DNA of 64,000 nt from JAJPHI01 sp035541875 (lineage in GTDB: Bacteria > Desulfobacterota > Binatia > Binatales > Binataceae), in assembly GCA_035541875.1 (NCBI GenBank), contig DATKML010000009.1, forward strand, positions 171,375-235,374, read 5' to 3'. Under the pieces are notes generated by a model that saw nothing but the letters and a program-made list of their open reading frames with translations, had not been told where the DNA came from and searched no databases. This document shows, one piece after another, positions 44,744 through 53,307 of the stretch. Numbering within the stretch: position 1 is the first letter of the stretch; each line of letters starts with the position of its first letter. The translations under genes and the position numbers were made by a program.

Positions 44744-46373
44744 CAGCGATCACCAGTGGCGGCAGATGCAGGTAGCTGATTGTTGCGGATTTCCCGTGAT
44801 CCGCCGTCGCCATCGCGATTGCCTCATCCAGTGTGTCGGCTGCCTCCCAACCCATACGTGCTGCAACCTCCGGCTCTTCACACCCTGCTGCGATAATTCG
44901 CCCGCAATGCTGACGCGCGGGCTCGCCCCAATACCACATGTAGAACGGATGAACCCCGTGGTAGGCATTGCCATAGCGATACATATGCGTGTAGGTCGGA
45001 TTCCTTGCGAATTCGTGCTCAAACCGCTTAGCCAATTCGACGGAATCGTTCGTTTCACTGAGGCATCGGTGGAAAAACTCGATGTAACTCGGATGGTGCT
45101 CGGGATGGAACTCGTCGCGCAACGGATGGCAGATGATCATCGTACCGCCCGGCTTAACCAGCGGCTTGTTACGATACATGTTGAACAGGTAGCCCATCCC
45201 GGTGCACTGCACGAGCACCGGGTTCATGATCGAATTGACGTTGTAAGGACAGATGTAGGGCACGCCGACGATCAGAATGTCCGATTGGCCTTTAACTGGT
45301 ACCGCGTACTGCTGAAAAACTTTTGCCAGCGCATGCCGATGCACTGTTTCGGTCTCGCCCGCCCACACGCCGGTTAGACCGTAAGGCGCGGCGTACTGAT
45401 GAAGTACCTGGCGACGCAATTCGCTCGACATGGATCCGAGGGTCCAGCGAAAACCCTTGAGACGTATGCGATCCCAATCGCTGAAGCTATCTTCATTTTT
45501 CTGCAGAAAGTCGAGCATCCCGCCGTACATCTGCGTGTTGATAGCGGTCTCGATTGAGAAAACATTGACCTGCTGGTTAACCAGCTTGCCCATCCGATTG
45601 GCGGAACTGTGCAGCGCCGACTTGGTCGGATCCATGTAGGAATGGCTGTTCCGCAGGGTCTCCGGATTGTGATGGTGACGCAGGCTCTGATACGGCGCGA
45701 GACCGACGGCGACCGACTTATGGCCACCATCCATCGGCACAAGGTTGATGTTCAGGTAAATCAGCAGATCGGATTCAGCGGCTCGGCGCGAAAGCCAGAC
45801 CTCTTCGCCGTGGTCGGTCTTGCCCAACAGCGTTACTTCAGCCCGATTCTCGCCGTCGAAGTTGTACAGGCGATCCGGCCAGAACTGCTTAAAGGCGCGC
45901 TCGCCAACCATCCGGCGAATTTCGCTTTCGGTCATCCGGCGATGCAGCGCGGTCGCGACGATCAGATGCACATCGTCGACGCCATAATCCGCCAAGGTCT
46001 GCAGCACCGCGTTGAGCATCCGTTCGCGGAGATCGGGACGCCGCATCTGGGGCAGCGGCAGGCTGATATCGTCGATCGCTATCGTGACGCGCATGTTGGG
46101 ATTTAACTGCGCAAAAAGGGGATCGGCATTCAGCGGATGGAGCAGGGCGTAACGAATCGCGGTATCCGGGTCCGGTAGCGGATCGAGCGGCGGTGCCGGA
46201 TAAATCACGCGCGTACCAGCCGGCAATTTCTCGACCAGAAAATCCTCACCATACGGTATCAGCCGTGGTTCGGAACGGCGGTTGAGCGTGACGACGAGTT
46301 CGCGGCGTGATTCGATTTCGTGTCGAAATTCCGCCTGCTTGATCTCCTTTAGTTTGGCCTCAGGCCGCGCCAT
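44733..46373 (-). CDS. LarA-like nickel-pincer racemase/epimerase family protein
   Basis: A 546-residue DUF2088/LarA-family protein. ATG 46373 (MARPEAKLKEIKQAEF) follows GGAG and lies within the end of the HAD gene. The N-terminal domain has IAIDDISLPLPQMRRPDLR and ATALHRRMTESEIRRMVG (His144, matching the LarA catalytic His region), and MDGGHKSVAVGLAPYQ contains the GGxK lysine (Lys219) that in LarA binds the pyridinium nickel pincer cofactor. LarA relatives racemise or epimerise 2-hydroxy acids by hydride transfer. The family's cofactor genes larB, larC and larE are not in the window. The substrate here is unknown; its neighbours suggest a hydroxyacyl or lipid-linked compound. Confidence 0.82.
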   Translation of the reverse strand: MARPEAKLKEIKQAEFRHEIESRRELVVTLNRRSEPRLIPYGEDFLVEKLPAGTRVIYPAPPLDPLPDPDTAIRYALLHPLNADPLFAQLNPNMRVTIAIDDISLPLPQMRRPDLRERMLNAVLQTLADYGVDDVHLIVATALHRRMTESEIRRMVGERAFKQFWPDRLYNFDGENRAEVTLLGKTDHGEEVWLSRRAAESDLLIYLNINLVPMDGGHKSVAVGLAPYQSLRHHHNPETLRNSHSYMDPTKSALHSSANRMGKLVNQQVNVFSIETAINTQMYGGMLDFLQKNEDSFSDWDRIRLKGFRWTLGSMSSELRRQVLHQYAAPYGLTGVWAGETETVHRHALAKVFQQYAVPVKGQSDILIVGVPYICPYNVNSIMNPVLVQCTGMGYLFNMYRNKPLVKPGGTMIICHPLRDEFHPEHHPSYIEFFHRCLSETNDSVELAKRFEHEFARNPTYTHMYRYGNAYHGVHPFYMWYWGEPARQHCGRIIAAGCEEPEVAARMGWEAADTLDEAIAMATADHGKSATISYLHLPPLVIADVD

Positions 46374-47148
46374 CAAGTCTTCTCCAAAACCAATTTTCGG
46401 CCTGTGCCCGCAGCTCCCGCACAATTCCTCCACCTTTGCCATTTGGAGTGAAATGCACGATCGGCCATTTCCGGCTCATCGCAGTGGCACTCAGCCGACG
46501 GTCGGGATTCACCGCCACCGGATGACCCAGTGCGGCGAGAAATGGGAGGTCGTAGTAGGAGTCGGCGTAACCCCAACAGTTCGCGAGATCGAACTGGCGG
46601 GCCGCCGCATACTCGGCGCACCATCGTGCCTTTTCGTCGCCGGCCATCACGGGAGGCTGAAGCCGCCCCGTTGCGCGACCACGATTGAACGCGAGCCGAT
46701 TCGCTGCGTAATCGGCAATCTCCAGACGACCCGCCAGTGGCTCCGCAACGAAGTCGGGCGAACCAGTAACGAGAACTGGCTCGATACCCGCCGCCCGGTT
46801 CTCCTCGATCATAGTGCGCGCCGATGGATAAAGATTCTTCATCAGCACGTTCTCGCAATACTCGTCACCAAGTTCGAACAGGCGGTCCCGGGAGACTCCT
46901 TTGAAAAGCTCGAAGAGCACCACGTTGAGCAGGTAGCGATCTTGCCGTTCAGCGAAGTAAAGCGCCGGGATACGCGTGGCGAAGTTCAGTAGATGCGAGG
47001 CGCGGCCGCTCCATTCGCCAAGGTTCGAGAGAAGGTATAGCGCGGTGTGGATCAGGTTGAGCCCGACCAACGTGCCGTCGAGATCGTAAAAGGCCACGCT
47101 GCGTGTGGATGGCCTACGGCCGCGGGTTTTTGGTCGATGAACTGACAT
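46360..47148 (-). CDS. HAD-IB family phosphatase
   Basis: A 262-residue HAD hydrolase of subfamily IB. Motif I VAFYDLDGTLVGLN gives the nucleophile Asp and acid Asp near residues 21 and 23; motif II VLVTGSPDFVAEPLAG and motif IV NCWGYADSYYDLPFLAALG with the Asp pair near residue 200 are clear, and the insert between them is helical. HAD-IB proteins dephosphorylate phosphoserine or lipid phosphates and are often fused or adjacent to PlsC acyltransferases. It overlaps the LarA-like gene by 14 bases and starts seven bases after the TetR stop, at a 14-base palindrome. Confidence 0.87.
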   Translation of the reverse strand: MSVHRPKTRGRRPSTRSVAFYDLDGTLVGLNLIHTALYLLSNLGEWSGRASHLLNFATRIPALYFAERQDRYLLNVVLFELFKGVSRDRLFELGDEYCENVLMKNLYPSARTMIEENRAAGIEPVLVTGSPDFVAEPLAGRLEIADYAANRLAFNRGRATGRLQPPVMAGDEKARWCAEYAAARQFDLANCWGYADSYYDLPFLAALGHPVAVNPDRRLSATAMSRKWPIVHFTPNGKGGGIVRELRAQAENWFWRRLDGAA

Positions 47149-47154
47149 GTCAGT
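47141..47154. promoter_or_regulatory. Perfect 14-bp palindrome at the HAD start, possible TetR operator
   Basis: ACTGACATGTCAGT is fully self-complementary and covers the start codon of the HAD gene, directly next to the TetR stop. TetR-type repressors bind such two-fold symmetric sites. I found no second copy in the short gap upstream of the TetR gene, so regulation of its own promoter cannot be claimed. Confidence 0.35.
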
Positions 47155-47796
47155 CTAGTTTTGAGCCAAAAAATAAACGGCTTTGCCTTCTCGATTCCCC
47201 ATCGTTGCGATCAGTTCCGGCTGCGCCACTCCACGCAGTCCAAAGTTGAGTATCTCTTCAGCCAAATCCTCGATATCGGTTCGTCGGCTGCGGCTCGCCT
47301 GCAATACGACCTCTTTGATGCCTCCCAAAATACAGCACGCCGCGATGCGCGTCTCGCAGGGGCGCACCAGCTTCATCTCGACGCCCAGATCGAGCGAACG
47401 CTGAATTTGATCGATCACCTTTTCGTAGAAGTCGGTGACTTGTCGATCAAGCTCGCGGTCGAAGCCCATCGTATGGTTGAGAAGGATATCGGTCAGTTCT
47501 GGCTCGGCGAGCACCAATCCCAGAACGCGGCGGAGATTGCCGCGGAGTTGCTCGACGGGATCGGGCTGATCGGGTCCAATCCGCAAGCGCTGAATCCGCC
47601 GCGTCAACTCAAGGAGCACGCTAGCGAGAAGCTCTTCAAAGAGATCGCGCTTGTTCTGGAAGTAAAGGTAGAAGGTGCCGCGAGCAATCCGGGCTCGGCC
47701 GATGATGTCCGAGACATTCGTTCGGTGATAGCCTTTGCGAGCAAAAATCCGCTTGGCATGGCGCAAGACCTGCTCGCGCCGGGCTTCCCGTTCCAT
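47155..47796 (-). CDS. TetR/AcrR family regulator
   Basis: A 213-residue regulator. The helix-turn-helix is canonical: ILRHAKRIFARKGYHRTNVSDIIGRARIARGTFYLYFQNKRDLFEELL in outline (residues 11-58). The C-terminal ligand domain (residues 60-213) is helical and unlike any I can name. It heads the minus-strand operon with the HAD phosphatase, LarA-like and multidomain lipid genes, so it probably controls them, perhaps in response to an acyl-CoA or lipid, as FadR/PsrA-type TetR proteins do. Confidence 0.9.
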   Translation of the reverse strand: MEREARREQVLRHAKRIFARKGYHRTNVSDIIGRARIARGTFYLYFQNKRDLFEELLASVLLELTRRIQRLRIGPDQPDPVEQLRGNLRRVLGLVLAEPELTDILLNHTMGFDRELDRQVTDFYEKVIDQIQRSLDLGVEMKLVRPCETRIAACCILGGIKEVVLQASRSRRTDIEDLAEEILNFGLRGVAQPELIATMGNREGKAVYFLAQN

Positions 47797-47925
47797 CGGC
47801 TCCCCCCCCCGTCTCGTGGGCCGAGATTATTGGTTCTAAAGCGCGTGAGTCAAACGATGCGCGCGATTTAATTCACTTCAATTGGCGTACCCGCCTTATG
47901 TGACCAACAGCTTCTTTGCCACGCG

Positions 47926-48600
47926 CTATGGAATTGGAGTAGCCGTCGCCGTCGGAGTAGGGGCGCAAGCTTTCGTCTTCGAAGGCGTCTTCGTCGGAGT
48001 CGGCGTCGGGCCTGGGCACTCGGTAAACGGTGAAGGCGTTGGGCATGGCGTACAACTCGCTCCGCCAACGGCGATCGTTACCGGGCAGCTCTCGACACTA
48101 CCAATCTGAGCCGAGACGCAAACGCATCCCGCTGTCAGACCAAAGAACTCTCCGGGCGGATAGGGCGAAGGCAGTGGTGGCTGGATTATCCCGGCGGGCG
48201 CAATATTCCAGGAGAGCGAGCCGCTACCAGTAACGTCGTTGAAGCGCTTCTTGCTGTTTTTGCTCTGTTGGATCGTCTGCTGAACGTTGATTTGGATGCC
48301 GTTATCCACCGTCGGAGCACCGCTGGGCGCAGCCGTTGGAACCGACGTTACGGTTTCGAGCGGAATGCATTGTGGGGTGTGCTTGACCGGGGTGGGCGTA
48401 GCGCACTTGTATTGCGTTGGTTTGGGCGTCGGCGTTTTGGTCGGCGGCGATCCCGGACATATGGCGAGACTGGTAATCGAAAAAGGGTTCGGATTGCTCG
48501 AGGTCGAACCGCCTCCGCCTCCACCGCAGCTAAGGAGAAGAGCCGCAGCCACGAAGGCCGCGATCGGTGTCAGCACGATGGATCGGCGCAACCAGAGCAT
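47926..48600 (-). CDS. Lipoprotein with Thr-Pro-rich repeats
   Basis: A 224-residue lipoprotein. ATG 48600 gives MLWLRRSIVLTPIAAFVAAALLLSC with lipobox LLSC followed by a Gly run; GTG 48630 is an alternative start. Two Thr-Pro tracts (PPTKTPTPKPTQ near residue 55, and a tail PGPTPTPTKTPSKTKACAPTPTATATPIP) flank a middle region with AAPSGAPTVDNGIQINVQQTIQQ. Six to eight cysteines are scattered through it. The Pro/Thr tracts look like surface spacers. Function unknown, and the protein end is low complexity, so length may vary between strains. Confidence 0.6.
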   Translation of the reverse strand: MLWLRRSIVLTPIAAFVAAALLLSCGGGGGGSTSSNPNPFSITSLAICPGSPPTKTPTPKPTQYKCATPTPVKHTPQCIPLETVTSVPTAAPSGAPTVDNGIQINVQQTIQQSKNSKKRFNDVTGSGSLSWNIAPAGIIQPPLPSPYPPGEFFGLTAGCVCVSAQIGSVESCPVTIAVGGASCTPCPTPSPFTECPGPTPTPTKTPSKTKACAPTPTATATPIP

Positions 48601-48705
48601 AAGTCCAAGAAGATGACGGCGCCGGCTCACGGTGTCAAGCGCGACGCCCGGCGATTTGACCGAATAAACTGAGCTAACAGCGCGAAAAGATGGAAAAGGG
48701 GCTTA

Positions 48706-48765
48706 TTGCTAAAAAGAAAGCGGGTCGCTGATGGAGGGGGAAGTTCTCATCAACGCCCGCTTCTT
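48706..48765 (-). terminator. Candidate terminator for the acyl-CoA dehydrogenase at 48914-50113
   Basis: On the minus strand AAGAAGCGGG pairs with CCCGCTTTCTT (one bulged base), with a further TGATG/CATCA stem inside, and a T-rich run (TTTCTTTTTAG) follows. It lies 150 bases after the dehydrogenase stop, in the 313-base gap before the lipoprotein gene. No other feature is seen in that gap. Confidence 0.4.
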
Positions 48766-48913
48766 GGGCCGTCCGTCTGGCTCAGACGACCCCAAACTCG
48801 GTTGCGAGGGAGGAGCACACAACCGGAGAGCGCTTGGGGAAGCAACCGCTCACATATACTCAGACGGACCTCCTTCGAAATCTATTCAATCGACCGAAAA
48901 ATAATTTCGACGA

Positions 48914-50113
48914 CTAGCCTTTCGGCAATCCGAGGACGCGTTCGCCGATAATATTGCGCTGGATTTCGCTGGTTCCGCCGGCGATCGTCATCAGACGCGA
49001 TCCGAGCATCCGATGGCTCCATTTGCCGGCTGCTAGTGCAAAAGGCGCGTCCTGCTCAAATTGGCTATAAGGCCCCAACAGCTCCGTCGCAAACTTGGCC
49101 GTGCGCAGAATCAAATCGCTCACGACCAGCTTGGCCCCCGATCCCTCGGGTCCCGGCGGCAGTCCCTTAAGCTTACGGGTCAGATTGCGCATATTCGTGT
49201 AGCGGAGTGCCGCGGCCTCGCACGCGAATTGAGCGATCTGCTGGCGAACGTCACTGTCGTCCCAGGCGGTTCCGTTGCCGCGCGGCAGCGCTTTGGCGAG
49301 CGTCGCGAGTTCGCGAACGGAGGCCATCGTCTCGCGCGAGGACGACGATCCAATACTGCTGCGCTCGAAAGCCAGCGTTGTGACGGCCACCTGCCACCCC
49401 TGGTTCTTTGCTCCTACGAGGTTCTTCTTCGGCACGCGTACGTCCTCAAAGAAGACCTCGTTGAAGCCGCGGTCGCCGGTGATTTGCACTAGCGGCTTAA
49501 CCGTGATGCCCGGGCTGTGCATATCGACCAGCAGGTAGCTGATCCCCTTATGCTTCGGAGCGCTCGGATCGGTGCGGGCGAGCAGGATACACCAATCGGC
49601 GTGATGGGCCCCCGAGGTCCAGACCTTTTGTCCGTTGACCACGAAGTCGTCCCCATCTTCGACCGCACGAGTCTGCAACGCTGCTACGTCGGAGCCGGCG
49701 TTGGGCTCGGAATAACCCTGACACCAAATCTCTTCGGCGGAGAGAATCCTAGGGAGGTAGCGTTTCTTCTGCTCTTCGGTGGCCCAGTGCATCAGGGTAG
49801 GGCCGACGAGAGCGATTCCCAAGCCATTAACGAGCGTCGGAGCTTTGACCCGGGCCAACTCCTCGCCATAGACGATGCTCTGTTCGAGCTTGGCGCCGCG
49901 ACCGCCATACTCTTTAGGCCAGGTGATACCGACCCATCCGCCCGCATGCATCTTCCGATGCCACTCGAGATGACGCTGCCATCCGGCACTGCCGCGGTCG
50001 TAAAACTCTGCAATCTCGCTATTATCATCGCCGACCGTCGGCGGATTCGCGTCGAGCCATGCGCGGAACTCCCGTCGAAAGGCCTCGGCTTCTTCGCTGT
50101 ACTTAAAATCCAT
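48914..50113 (-). CDS. Acyl-CoA dehydrogenase family protein (1)
   Basis: A 399-residue FAD-dependent dehydrogenase that introduces a double bond alpha-beta to acyl-CoA. The N-terminal MDFKYSEEAEAFRREFRAWLDAN start, GWVGITWPKEYGGRGAKLEQS, WCQGYSEPNAGSDVAALQTRA, GLGIALVGPTLMHWATEEQKKRYLP and the C-terminal IAGGTSEIQRNIIGERVLGLP are diagnostic. It is divergent from the HpaB hydroxylase, with a 136-base promoter region between, and is paralogous to the dehydrogenase at 53860-55047 (shared start motif and end motif). Confidence 0.93.
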   Translation of the reverse strand: MDFKYSEEAEAFRREFRAWLDANPPTVGDDNSEIAEFYDRGSAGWQRHLEWHRKMHAGGWVGITWPKEYGGRGAKLEQSIVYGEELARVKAPTLVNGLGIALVGPTLMHWATEEQKKRYLPRILSAEEIWCQGYSEPNAGSDVAALQTRAVEDGDDFVVNGQKVWTSGAHHADWCILLARTDPSAPKHKGISYLLVDMHSPGITVKPLVQITGDRGFNEVFFEDVRVPKKNLVGAKNQGWQVAVTTLAFERSSIGSSSSRETMASVRELATLAKALPRGNGTAWDDSDVRQQIAQFACEAAALRYTNMRNLTRKLKGLPPGPEGSGAKLVVSDLILRTAKFATELLGPYSQFEQDAPFALAAGKWSHRMLGSRLMTIAGGTSEIQRNIIGERVLGLPKG

Positions 50114-50249
50114 CTCGTATTCCCTGTTCTTCAGTCCGAGTCGAACCCTGCCTGCTGGTCCAGATATCGGTCTATTGTTATTACATCACAGGTCTTGCGA
50201 GAGCACGCATCTGATTGCACGAGGCTGACTGTCGCAATCGAGGTTTCCA

Positions 50250-51785
50250 ATGAGCGAGTCCAAGGTCGTCCCATTCACCGGTGCTGAGTTCCTCGAGAGT
50301 CTCCACGATTCGCGAGAGGTCTGGCTACGCGGCGAGCGTATCAAGGATGTGACGACGCATCCGGCTTTCCGTAACTCGGCCCGGATGCTCGCGCGGATGT
50401 ACGACGCTCTCCACGATCCGTCGCGGAAGGAAGTTCTCACCACCAGCACTGATACGGGTAACGCCGGCTTCACCCACAAGTTTTTCAAAGTCGCGAAGAC
50501 TACCGAAGAGTTGATCGGCAGCCGCAACGCTATCGCGGAATGGTCGCGGATTTCCTACGGATGGATGGGGCGGTCGCCAGACTACAAGGCCAGCCTCACT
50601 GGTACTTTGGGTGCGAACGCCGACTTCTACGCGCCTTATCAGCAGAACGCGCTCAACTGGTATCGCAAGGTGCAGGAGCGATGCCTCTTCCTGAATCATG
50701 CGATCATCAACCCTCCGGTCGATAAGAGCCGCCCGCCTGGTGAAGTAACCGACGTCTATGTGCACGTTGAGAAGGAGACTGACGCGGGCGTAATCGTGAG
50801 CGGCGCAAAAGTCGTCGCGACGGGTTCGGCCCTGACGCACCACAACTTCATCGGCTTCTACGGCCCGACGCCGCTAGGCCGCCCCGAGATGGCCTTCTTC
50901 GCGATGATCCCGATGGACAGTCCCGGTGTGAAGCTCATCTGTCGCACCTCGTATGAATTGAACGCTGCGACGATGGGTACTCCGTTCGATTATCCTCTGT
51001 CGTCGCGGGTCGACGAGAACGACGCAATCTTCATCATGGATAAGGTCTTCGTGCCGTGGGAGAACCTGTTCTGTTATCGTGATCTCGACAAGGCCAATGG
51101 GTTTTTTCCGCAGTCGGGGTTTATCCCACGCTTTACGCTCCACGGATGTACACGGCTGGCCGTCAAGCTCGACTTCCTTGCCGGGTTAATTCTCAAGGCG
51201 GCCGAAGCAATCGGCGCGATCGATAACCAATCGGCGAAGGTGCAGGTGGGCGAGGCCCTCGCTTGGCGCAATATCTTCTGGGCGATCTCGGATGCGATGG
51301 TCAAATCGCCCGATCGGTGGGTTGGTGGAGCGCTCCAGCCGAACATGAGCTACGGGATGTCATATCGGTTCCTGGCGACGATCGCCTATCCGCGCATCAA
51401 GGAGATTGCCGAGCAGACGATATCGAGCGGACTCATCTACCTGAACTCGCACGCGCTCGATTTCAAAACACCCGAGCTGCGTCCATACCTTGATAAATAT
51501 CTGCGCGGCTCCAACGGCTACGACGCGGTCGAGCGCGTCAAACTTCTGAAACTTCTATGGGATGCGCTCGGAACAGAGTTCGGCGGGCGTCACGAACTGT
51601 ACGAGCGCAACTATGCCGGGAATTACGAGATGATCCGCTTGGAAAATCTGCCAACGGCGATCGCCACCGGCGACCTCGATAAAATCCGCAAGTTCGTCGA
51701 CAGCTTCATGGCCGAATACGACTTAGATGGCTGGGTCGCCGACGACTTGGTTGGTAACGCGGATGTAAGCCGAATCAAGACGTAA
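50250..51785 (+). CDS. HpaB-family FADH2-dependent hydroxylase (large component)
   Basis: A 511-residue member of the 4-hydroxyphenylacetate 3-hydroxylase / 4-hydroxybutyryl-CoA dehydratase superfamily. Typical segments are SLHDSREVWLRGERIKDVTTHPAF near the start, ISYGWMGRSPDYKASLTG, HAIINPPVDKSRPP, VVATGSALTHHNFIGFYG, FIMDKVFVPWENLFCYRD and the C-terminal ALGTEFGGRHELYERNYAGNYE. HpaB hydroxylates phenols using FADH2 from a separate reductase, which is not adjacent. With acyl-CoA dehydrogenases on either side a hydroxylated CoA-linked aromatic or aliphatic substrate is plausible. The last 188 bases before its 3' end are duplicated at 53092-53279. Confidence 0.9.
   Translation: MSESKVVPFTGAEFLESLHDSREVWLRGERIKDVTTHPAFRNSARMLARMYDALHDPSRKEVLTTSTDTGNAGFTHKFFKVAKTTEELIGSRNAIAEWSRISYGWMGRSPDYKASLTGTLGANADFYAPYQQNALNWYRKVQERCLFLNHAIINPPVDKSRPPGEVTDVYVHVEKETDAGVIVSGAKVVATGSALTHHNFIGFYGPTPLGRPEMAFFAMIPMDSPGVKLICRTSYELNAATMGTPFDYPLSSRVDENDAIFIMDKVFVPWENLFCYRDLDKANGFFPQSGFIPRFTLHGCTRLAVKLDFLAGLILKAAEAIGAIDNQSAKVQVGEALAWRNIFWAISDAMVKSPDRWVGGALQPNMSYGMSYRFLATIAYPRIKEIAEQTISSGLIYLNSHALDFKTPELRPYLDKYLRGSNGYDAVERVKLLKLLWDALGTEFGGRHELYERNYAGNYEMIRLENLPTAIATGDLDKIRKFVDSFMAEYDLDGWVADDLVGNADVSRIKT
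51579..51766 (+). repeat. Direct repeat copy 1, within the HpaB gene
   Basis: 188 bases identical to 53092-53279 except for one A to G change (Lys to Arg). Weaker similarity continues about 15 bases upstream. Same orientation, 1513 bases apart. Confidence 0.9.
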
Positions 51786-51943
51786 TGACAGGTCCAGAAA
51801 GCAGTGCGGCGTTGGCTGCCAAGCCCCCGATGCAGCCCAGCGATCTTTCCTCATGTGCCTCTCTCGGGTGGGGTAGCTAACCGATGCCCTTCATTAATGA
51901 CACATCCTCACTGAAACGCAGTCAGTTTGATGCTTGGAAGAAT

Positions 51944-52867
51944 CTAGCGTGGTGAGCAATTGACGCTCGCGCAGCTAATTCCGGTGGGACCAATTCCGCT
52001 CCCATCGGGGTTCATCGCGAAAGGACTCGCCGGAACCCATGGAATCGATTGGCCATTACCACCGTTATCCAACTCGAACCAAATCTGGCTCCCGTCCTGA
52101 GAGTAGGCAGCGTCTCCTGCCTCAAGAGGCTCAATAAAATTGGTCAGCTGGGTTAATCCGGTGCCGTCGTTGTTCATTCTCCAAACGTTGATGTTACCAC
52201 TTGCGTCTCGGTGGCTCATGACGATCTTGGTACCATCGGGAGACCAATAAGGATCTCCGGATACGACTCCAGGCGAAGCCTGAGTCGTCAACTGTGTGTA
52301 ACCAGTGCCATCAGCATTCACTACAAAGATCTGATTGGAGCCATCGCTATGGTCGTCACCCGCGAACACGATTTTGGTTCCCTGTGGGTTCATGCGGGGT
52401 TCAATGTAGTAATGCGTGTCAAACGACGGTGGGAAAACGACTGTGCGTCCACTCCCATCGAGGTTCATGATCTGGATTTGAGTATGTGGAATTAGCGAAC
52501 CGCAATTGTTCTGCTCGAAATAGAGCATCTTAGTTCCATTTGGCAGAAAGGAGGGCATCTCGTCACAATGTGCTCCCGAAGTGACGGATCGAAGACCAGT
52601 TCCGTCTGAATTCATGGTCCACACCTGTGCACCTACGGCGTTGCGTTGAAAGGCGATTGATTTGCCATCTAGTGAATAGCTTGGCCAAATATCACTAGCG
52701 TTTCCATCGGTAAGCTGAACATTGACCCCGCTACTGTTCAGCTTCCAGATGTGGTTATGACTCGATCTGTCGTATTGTGTGTAGATCATATCGCTGGCGA
52801 CAGCTTGCGCCGCAAGGCCGGATATCGCGAACACAGCGCCTAAAACAAGCAATCGATTTGCAGCCAA
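51944..52867 (-). CDS. Exported TolB-like beta-propeller protein
   Basis: A 307-residue exported protein. Signal: LLVLGAVFAISGLAAQAVAS. The rest consists of WD40-like/TolB propeller blades with repeated PSYSLDGKSIAFQRN, EMPSFLPNGTKMLYFE, EPRMNPQGTKIVFAGDD, PYWSPDGTKIVMSHRD, AYSQDGSQIWFE and W/F-TMNSDGTGL or NADGTGYTQLT units, about five blades. TolB-type propellers bind proteins; the amino-terminal Tol domain is missing here. It lies opposite the HpaB gene and between the two copies of the 188-bp repeat. Confidence 0.75.
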   Translation of the reverse strand: MAANRLLVLGAVFAISGLAAQAVASDMIYTQYDRSSHNHIWKLNSSGVNVQLTDGNASDIWPSYSLDGKSIAFQRNAVGAQVWTMNSDGTGLRSVTSGAHCDEMPSFLPNGTKMLYFEQNNCGSLIPHTQIQIMNLDGSGRTVVFPPSFDTHYYIEPRMNPQGTKIVFAGDDHSDGSNQIFVVNADGTGYTQLTTQASPGVVSGDPYWSPDGTKIVMSHRDASGNINVWRMNNDGTGLTQLTNFIEPLEAGDAAYSQDGSQIWFELDNGGNGQSIPWVPASPFAMNPDGSGIGPTGISCASVNCSPR

Positions 52868-53073
52868 CAGTCTTTCCCCCGGAGCGACTAGTGACCTAAA
52901 GCCTATGATGCTGGAGCTTTTAGAGATAGATGTTTTTCGTTACCATCTAATACCACCCAATAGAAATAAAGCTATCAGGCCTAATCTAGTCGCAGCTCAT
53001 GGGGGCGGCCCGGGTGAATCGGGAGTTCGTAGGTCCGATCGGGCCGTGTTCGCCGGAGAGATGGCGAGGTTAT

Positions 53074-53289
53074 GATGCTCTCGGAGTACTCTTCGGCGGG
53101 CGTCACGAACTGTACGAGCGCAACTATGCCGGGAATTACGAGATGATCCGCTTGGAAAATCTGCCAACGGCGATCGCCACCGGCGACCTCGATAAAATCC
53201 GCAGGTTCGTCGACAGCTTCATGGCCGAATACGACTTAGATGGCTGGGTCGCCGACGACTTGGTTGGTAACGCGGATGTGCGGAAATGA
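53074..53289 (+). pseudogene. HpaB 3'-end remnant
   Basis: GYDALGVLFGGRHELYERNYAGNYE repeats the HpaB C-terminus (residues about 443-505) in frame, but the 13 codons between GYDA and LG are missing and the upstream sequence is unrelated. The frame reads 52999-53289 as an orphan peptide. It is a duplicated fragment left by recombination, or the end of a deleted paralogue. Confidence 0.8.
53092..53279 (+). repeat. Direct repeat copy 2
   Basis: 188 bases identical to 51579-51766 apart from one substitution, in the HpaB remnant. Such a young duplication would allow recombination that removes the TolB-like gene between the copies. Confidence 0.9.
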
Positions 53290-53307
53290 ACGCATAGAGA
53301 ATTCCGA

